A stretch of DNA of 64,000 nt from Rhodococcus pyridinivorans (lineage in GTDB: Bacteria; Actinomycetota; Actinomycetes; Mycobacteriales; Mycobacteriaceae), in assembly GCF_900105195.1 (NCBI RefSeq), contig NZ_FNRX01000002.1:1798001-1862000 (forward strand), read 5' to 3'. Under the pieces are notes generated by a model. That model had not been told where the DNA came from. It saw only the letters and a program-made list of their open reading frames with translations, and ran no database searches. The position numbers and the translations under genes were made by a program. Within the stretch, counting starts at the first letter, position 1; every line of letters starts with the position of its first letter. Below are positions 27,103 to 64,000 of the stretch, piece after piece.

Positions 27103-27123
27103 GCGCCGCCCCGGGTGCGGCGC
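27103..27123 (+). terminator. Small hairpin before the GlsB-type gene
   Basis: GCGCCGC and GCGGCGC form a seven-pair stem with a seven-base loop, about 105 bases after the acyl-CoA ligase stop and 18 before the next start. It could be a weak terminator or part of a leader. Such small GC stems are common by chance here. Confidence 0.25.
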
Positions 27124-27141
27124 CGAACAGAGAGGCTCACC

Positions 27142-27411
27142 ATGGGACAGATCATCGGCACGATCATCTTCGGCGCAGTCATCGGTATCCTCGCCAGGTT
27201 GGTGATCCCCGGTAAGCAGGCGATGGGGATGCTCATCACCATCGTCATCGGCATCATCGGTGCGCTGATCGGTTACTGGATCTGGGGTCTGATCTCGTCC
27301 GAGGGGAACGAGAACACCTCCGGCATCGACTGGATCCGCTGGATCATCTCCATCGCCGTCGCTGTGGTGCTCACCCTCATCTACACGTCTGCGACGCGCG
27401 AGCGGCGGTAG
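27142..27411 (+). CDS. GlsB/YeaQ/YmgE-family membrane protein
   Basis: An 89-residue membrane protein of the transglycosylase-associated (GlsB/YeaQ/YmgE) family. Three hydrophobic segments are visible: IIGTIIFGAVIGILARLVI, then MLITIVIGIIGALIGYWIW and WIISIAVAVVLTLIYT. The family motif GxIxGxLAR-PG is present as GAVIGILARLVIPGKQ. Members are general-stress proteins of unknown mechanism. ATG at 27142 has AGAGAGG upstream; the longer frame adds a non-membrane N-terminus and is less likely. It is followed by a strong terminator-like hairpin. Confidence 0.9.
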   Translation: MGQIIGTIIFGAVIGILARLVIPGKQAMGMLITIVIGIIGALIGYWIWGLISSEGNENTSGIDWIRWIISIAVAVVLTLIYTSATRERR

Positions 27412-27452
27412 CCGAGAGTCCTCGCGCGAGGCTCCGTTTCGGACGTCTCGGA

Positions 27453-27485
27453 CGTCGTGCACGGGCAGTCCGTCCGTGCACGACG
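27453..27485 (+). terminator. Hairpin after the GlsB-type gene
   Basis: CGTCGTGCACGG and CCGTGCACGACG form a perfect 12-pair stem around a nine-base loop, 41 bases after the stop codon. It separates the small membrane protein gene from the acetoacetyl-CoA synthetase gene. Confidence 0.65.
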
Positions 27486-27551
27486 GTTCCCGGCCGGTCC
27501 GGGCGGGCCTTCGTCCGTGTTCAGGTACGGTCCCGGACCGGGAGGTGAACT

Positions 27552-29516
27552 GTGGTGGAACCGCAATGGACTCCGACGGACGTCGACATCGAGCAGGCGA
27601 ACGTCACCGGATTCACCCGGTTCGTCGAGGAGAGACACGGACTCGACCTGCCCGGCTACCGGGCGTTGTGGCAGTGGTCCGTCGACGAGCCCGGCGCATT
27701 CTGGCAGGCAGTGTGGGACGCCTTCGACGTCGTCTCCCACACCGACCCCGGCCCGGCTCTGGCCGACGCCTCCATGCCCGGTGCCGTGTGGTTCCCGGGC
27801 GCGCGACTGAACTTCGCCGAGTACGTCTTCCGGGAGCGTCCCCCGGACGAGGCCGCCATCGTCCACCTCGACGAGGAGGGACGCCGGCGCGAGGTCTGCT
27901 GGTCCGAACTCGAACGCCGGACGGCCGCGCTCGCCGCGACGCTCCGCGCGCACGGGGTGGGGGAGGGTGATCGTGTCGTCGGCTACCTGCCCAACATCCC
28001 CGAAGCGATCGTCGCCCTGCTCGCCACGGCGAGCATCGGGGCCGTCTGGGCCGGATGTGGACAGGACTACGCCGCACCTGCGGCGATCGACCGTCTGGGC
28101 AGACTCGAACCACGAGCACTCGTCACGGCAACCGGATACCGCTACGCAGGACGGCGGCACGACCGCGTCGACGAGGTGGACGTACTCCGCGCCGCGATGC
28201 CTGGCCTCGCCCTGACGGTCGTCGTGTCGGAGGAGGAGACATCGTTCGACACGTCCGGGTTCGACACGTCCGGGCAGACCGGGACCGTTCTGGACTGGCG
28301 GGACGCTGTCTCCGGCGACGCCGCTCTCGAACCCCTACCCGTTCCCTTCGACCATCCGTTGTGGGTGGTCTTCTCCTCCGGCACCACCGGCCCACCGAAA
28401 GGCTTGGTGCACGGCCACGGTGGTGTGCTGCTCGAACACCTCAAGGCGTTGTCGCTGCACCTCGACCTCCGTCCCGGCGACCGCTTCCTCTGGTACACCA
28501 GCCCGAGCTGGATGATGTGGAACTTCCTGCTCTCGGGGCTGCTCGTGGGATGCACCGTCGTCACCTACGACGGCGCCCCGTCCCATCCCGAGGTCGATCG
28601 CCTGTGGCGGATCGCGGCCGAGGAGAACGTCACGGTGCTCGGGACGAGCCCCGGCTATGTGCTGGCCTGCATCAAGGCCGGTGTCGTCCCGCAGGACGAC
28701 CACGATCTGTCGGCCCTCCGCGGCGTCGGGGTCACCGGGTCGACGCTGCCCGCCTCGTCGTCGGCGTGGCTGTCGGACAACGCCGGCGAGCACGTGCAGG
28801 TGATGTCGATCTCCGGCGGGACCGACGTCGTGACGGCCTTCGTCGGCGCCGTCCCCACGGTGCCCGTGTGGCCGGGAGAGATCTCGGTGCCCTGCCTCGG
28901 CGTGGCGGTCGACGCCTTCGACGAAACGGGGCGGCCGGTGCGCGGAGAGGTCGGCGAACTCGTGGTGACCGTCCCCATGCCGTCCATGCCCGTGCGGTTC
29001 TGGAACGACCCGGACGGCAGTCGCTACCGCGATGCGTACTTCTCCGTCTATCCGGGTGTGTGGCGCCACGGCGACTGGATCACGATCACCGAGCGCGGAA
29101 CCTTCGAGATGCACGGCAGGTCCGACTCCACCCTCAACCGCCACGGTGTGCGGATGGGCAGTGCCGATATCTACCAGGCCGTGGAGAACCTGCCCGAGGT
29201 CGTCGAGTCGCTCGTCCTCGGCATCGAACAACCCGACGGCACGTACCGCATGCCGCTGTTCGTCGTCCTCGCCGAGGGCGTCACGCTCACCGACGACCTG
29301 AAGGAACGGATCCGTGCGGCCGTGCGCGAGCACGCCTCGCCCCGGCACGTGCCCGACGAGATCGTCGCCGCGCCCGGGGTGCCGCACACCCGCACCGGTA
29401 AGAAGCTCGAGGTTCCCCTCAAACGGATCCTGCAGGGAGCCGATCCCGGCCGCGTCGTCGACCGCACCGCGATCGACGAACCCGACCTGCTCGACTGGTA
29501 CCGCGACCAGGCGTGA
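27552..29516 (+). CDS. Acetoacetyl-CoA synthetase
   Basis: A 654-residue AMP-forming ligase, matching the usual length (about 650) of acetoacetate-CoA ligases. It has the N-terminal acetyl-CoA-synthetase cap (FWQAVWDAFDVVS, then PGAVWFPGARLNFAEYVF), the P-loop FSSGTTGPPKGLVHGHGG, the SPSWMMWNF active-site segment, ISGGTDVVTAF, and the C-terminal SDSTLNRHGVRMGSADIY with a catalytic Lys in RTGKKLEVPLKR. It activates acetoacetate, a ketone body from fatty-acid or leucine breakdown. Start is GTG at 27552 with GGAGGTG upstream; a second GTG three bases later is equally possible. It lies between two hairpin-bounded units and seems to be transcribed on its own. Confidence 0.93.
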   Translation: MVEPQWTPTDVDIEQANVTGFTRFVEERHGLDLPGYRALWQWSVDEPGAFWQAVWDAFDVVSHTDPGPALADASMPGAVWFPGARLNFAEYVFRERPPDEAAIVHLDEEGRRREVCWSELERRTAALAATLRAHGVGEGDRVVGYLPNIPEAIVALLATASIGAVWAGCGQDYAAPAAIDRLGRLEPRALVTATGYRYAGRRHDRVDEVDVLRAAMPGLALTVVVSEEETSFDTSGFDTSGQTGTVLDWRDAVSGDAALEPLPVPFDHPLWVVFSSGTTGPPKGLVHGHGGVLLEHLKALSLHLDLRPGDRFLWYTSPSWMMWNFLLSGLLVGCTVVTYDGAPSHPEVDRLWRIAAEENVTVLGTSPGYVLACIKAGVVPQDDHDLSALRGVGVTGSTLPASSSAWLSDNAGEHVQVMSISGGTDVVTAFVGAVPTVPVWPGEISVPCLGVAVDAFDETGRPVRGEVGELVVTVPMPSMPVRFWNDPDGSRYRDAYFSVYPGVWRHGDWITITERGTFEMHGRSDSTLNRHGVRMGSADIYQAVENLPEVVESLVLGIEQPDGTYRMPLFVVLAEGVTLTDDLKERIRAAVREHASPRHVPDEIVAAPGVPHTRTGKKLEVPLKRILQGADPGRVVDRTAIDEPDLLDWYRDQA

Positions 29517-29581
29517 TCCGGGGCACACCATGAGCGTCACCTAACTGGACAGTCCCCGTCCCGAATGGTCGGATTGCGCCC

Positions 29582-29935
29582 ATGGACATCGCCATCAAGA
29601 TCTTCCTCATCCTGCACTTCATCGGCCTCGCGGGCATCATCGGTTCGTGGCTCGCGGTCATCAAGGAACCGCGCGTCGTCGCCGGCATGCTGCACGGCGC
29701 CATCCTGCAGGTCGTGACGGGTCTGGCCCTGGTCGGTCTGCGGGAGGCGCAGGACGTCGTCGAGGTGAACCACATGAAGATCGGCATCAAGCTGCTGGTC
29801 GCCCTCGCCGTGCTCGTCGTGGCGTTCATCGGCCTGAGGAAGGAGAAGCAGAATCCCGGCTCGACCGCGACGCTCGCCCACGTCGCCGGTGGTCTGGGCA
29901 TTCTCAACGTGATCATCGCCGTGGCGTGGACGTGA
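29582..29935 (+). CDS. Small integral membrane protein, four segments
   Basis: A 117-residue protein with four hydrophobic segments (FLILHFIGLAGIIGSWLAVI; MLHGAILQVVTGLALVGL; IGIKLLVALAVLVVAFIGL; GGLGILNVIIAVAW). No catalytic motif is visible. Similar small proteins are frequent in Rhodococcus and mycobacteria, but I know of no function. It is the last gene before the NRPS locus, and a weak hairpin (GGACG-TGAT-CGTCC) overlaps its stop. Confidence 0.75.
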   Translation: MDIAIKIFLILHFIGLAGIIGSWLAVIKEPRVVAGMLHGAILQVVTGLALVGLREAQDVVEVNHMKIGIKLLVALAVLVVAFIGLRKEKQNPGSTATLAHVAGGLGILNVIIAVAWT

Positions 29936-29982
29936 TCGTCCGCACTCGGGTGACAGCTGGTCGGCGCCGGGTGGGCACCCTG

Positions 29983-29988
29983 TAGATT
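29983..29988 (+). promoter_or_regulatory. Possible -10 box of the NRPS promoter
   Basis: TAGATT, preceded by TG, fits the actinobacterial -10 pattern TAnnnT in a region otherwise free of genes (29936-30217). No convincing -35 box lies 17 bases upstream. If used, it would give a 5' leader of about 220 bases before the NRPS start. Confidence 0.3.
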
Positions 29989-30021
29989 GGGACCGATGCG
30001 TATGTCATGGGCTCCGGTGAT

Positions 30022-30087
30022 GACCGGCGGGTAACCTGCTTCGGGCGCCTCGGCCGAAAGGCCGGGGATTCGTTGCTGCGTCCGGTC
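30022..30087 (+). ncRNA. Candidate structured 5' leader of the NRPS operon
   Basis: An outer stem GACCGG (30022-30027) with CCGGTC (30082-30087) encloses an eight-pair hairpin, CCTCGGCC-GAAA-GGCCGGGG (30048-30067), capped by a GNRA-type tetraloop. This suggests a folded leader RNA ahead of the very long NRPS genes, possibly an attenuator or riboswitch. I do not recognise it as a known class. In GC-rich DNA, chance stems are common, so this needs covariation support. Confidence 0.35.
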
Positions 30088-30217
30088 CTGCGGAGAGTCC
30101 TACCGCCCGGCCGCGCCGTAACGATTCCCACCTGGTCAGCAGATAAACCGAGAAGGTTGTGCGCTGCGCAAGCTGCCGCCGATGGGGGTTGCGCGACGGT
30201 GAGAGAGAGGTTGGGGA

Positions 30218-51103
<20,886 letters not shown>

Positions 51104-51153
51104 TCCTGTGTCGGTCACTTCGGGATAATGGAAGATCGGCTGTCGTTCGACTG

Positions 51154-51174
51154 CCCGGCCAGTACGGTGCCGGG
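51154..51174 (+). other. Hairpin between the two NRPS genes
   Basis: CCCGGC and GCCGGG form a six-pair stem with a nine-base loop in the 141-base gap between the NRPS genes. There is no T tract. The gap otherwise contains only the ribosome site AGGAGG near 51231-51236. The two genes are most likely one transcript, and the hairpin may only tune it. Confidence 0.3.
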
Positions 51175-51244
51175 TGGCAGCGGGGGGCGGTGTCGCGTGC
51201 GCAGCGTGATGCCGAGCGCAGGTTATTTCAGGAGGCTGACGTAG

Positions 51245-64000
<12,756 letters not shown>

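Noticed and set aside
51104..51244. A frameshift splitting one NRPS gene in two
   Set aside because: The second gene has its own AGGAGG and ATG, and the two ends each carry a full copy of a related tail. A simple indel would not duplicate this segment.

Overview
The window is high-GC actinobacterial DNA. A mycofactocin cluster, a KstR-type box, a ThcA-like aldehyde dehydrogenase and giant NRPS genes of the Corynebacteriales style point to Rhodococcus or a close relative; the genus is an inference from gene content. Almost every base is coding, most genes run on the plus strand, and no rRNA, tRNA, insertion sequence or CRISPR array was recognised.

Region 1 (1-4847) holds the 3' part of a gamma-glutamyltransferase gene, then three overlapping genes: an iron-type alcohol dehydrogenase resembling the regulatory protein ErcA, a GAF-containing NarL-type sensor kinase and its LuxR-type response regulator. 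This looks like an alcohol- or redox-responsive signalling unit placed beside the mycofactocin genes.

Region 2 (about 4850-19459) is the mycofactocin locus. Leftward run a small unknown gene, mftM (glycan methyltransferase) and mftR (TetR repressor). Rightward run mftA (31-residue precursor), mftB, mftC and mftD. Then comes an inserted block of two FadH/old-yellow-enzyme-type flavoproteins flanking a mycofactocin-coupled SDR, with a tandem GNAT gene on the opposite strand, and finally mftE, mftF and mftG. MftA-E make the redox core, MftF adds glucose, MftM methylates the glycan, and the SDR and MftG are expected to reduce and reoxidise the cofactor. A promoter overlapped by inverted repeats lies between mftR and mftA, and a KstR-like box lies before the SDR.

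Region 3 (19496-29935) is mainly aldehyde, acid and ketone-body metabolism: a GAF regulator, an aldehyde dehydrogenase with its DUF779 partner, a winged-helix protein of unknown role, an MHS-type transporter, a fatty-acyl-CoA synthetase, a GlsB-type membrane protein, acetoacetyl-CoA synthetase and a small membrane protein. Strong hairpins separate several of these units.

Region 4 (about 29936-64000) is a nonribosomal peptide synthetase locus. The first protein (6961 residues) has six C-A-T modules plus a lone C domain. The second begins with the matching A domain and runs off the window after three more modules and a further C domain. The assembly line therefore makes a peptide of at least ten residues. 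Its first C domain suggests an acylated N-terminus. Serine is predicted at positions 3, 7 and 9 and threonine at 5; the other six positions have pocket residues I cannot assign. No epimerisation or thioesterase domain is visible. The C//A split between the two proteins, with related non-catalytic tails on each side, is the most unusual structure seen here.
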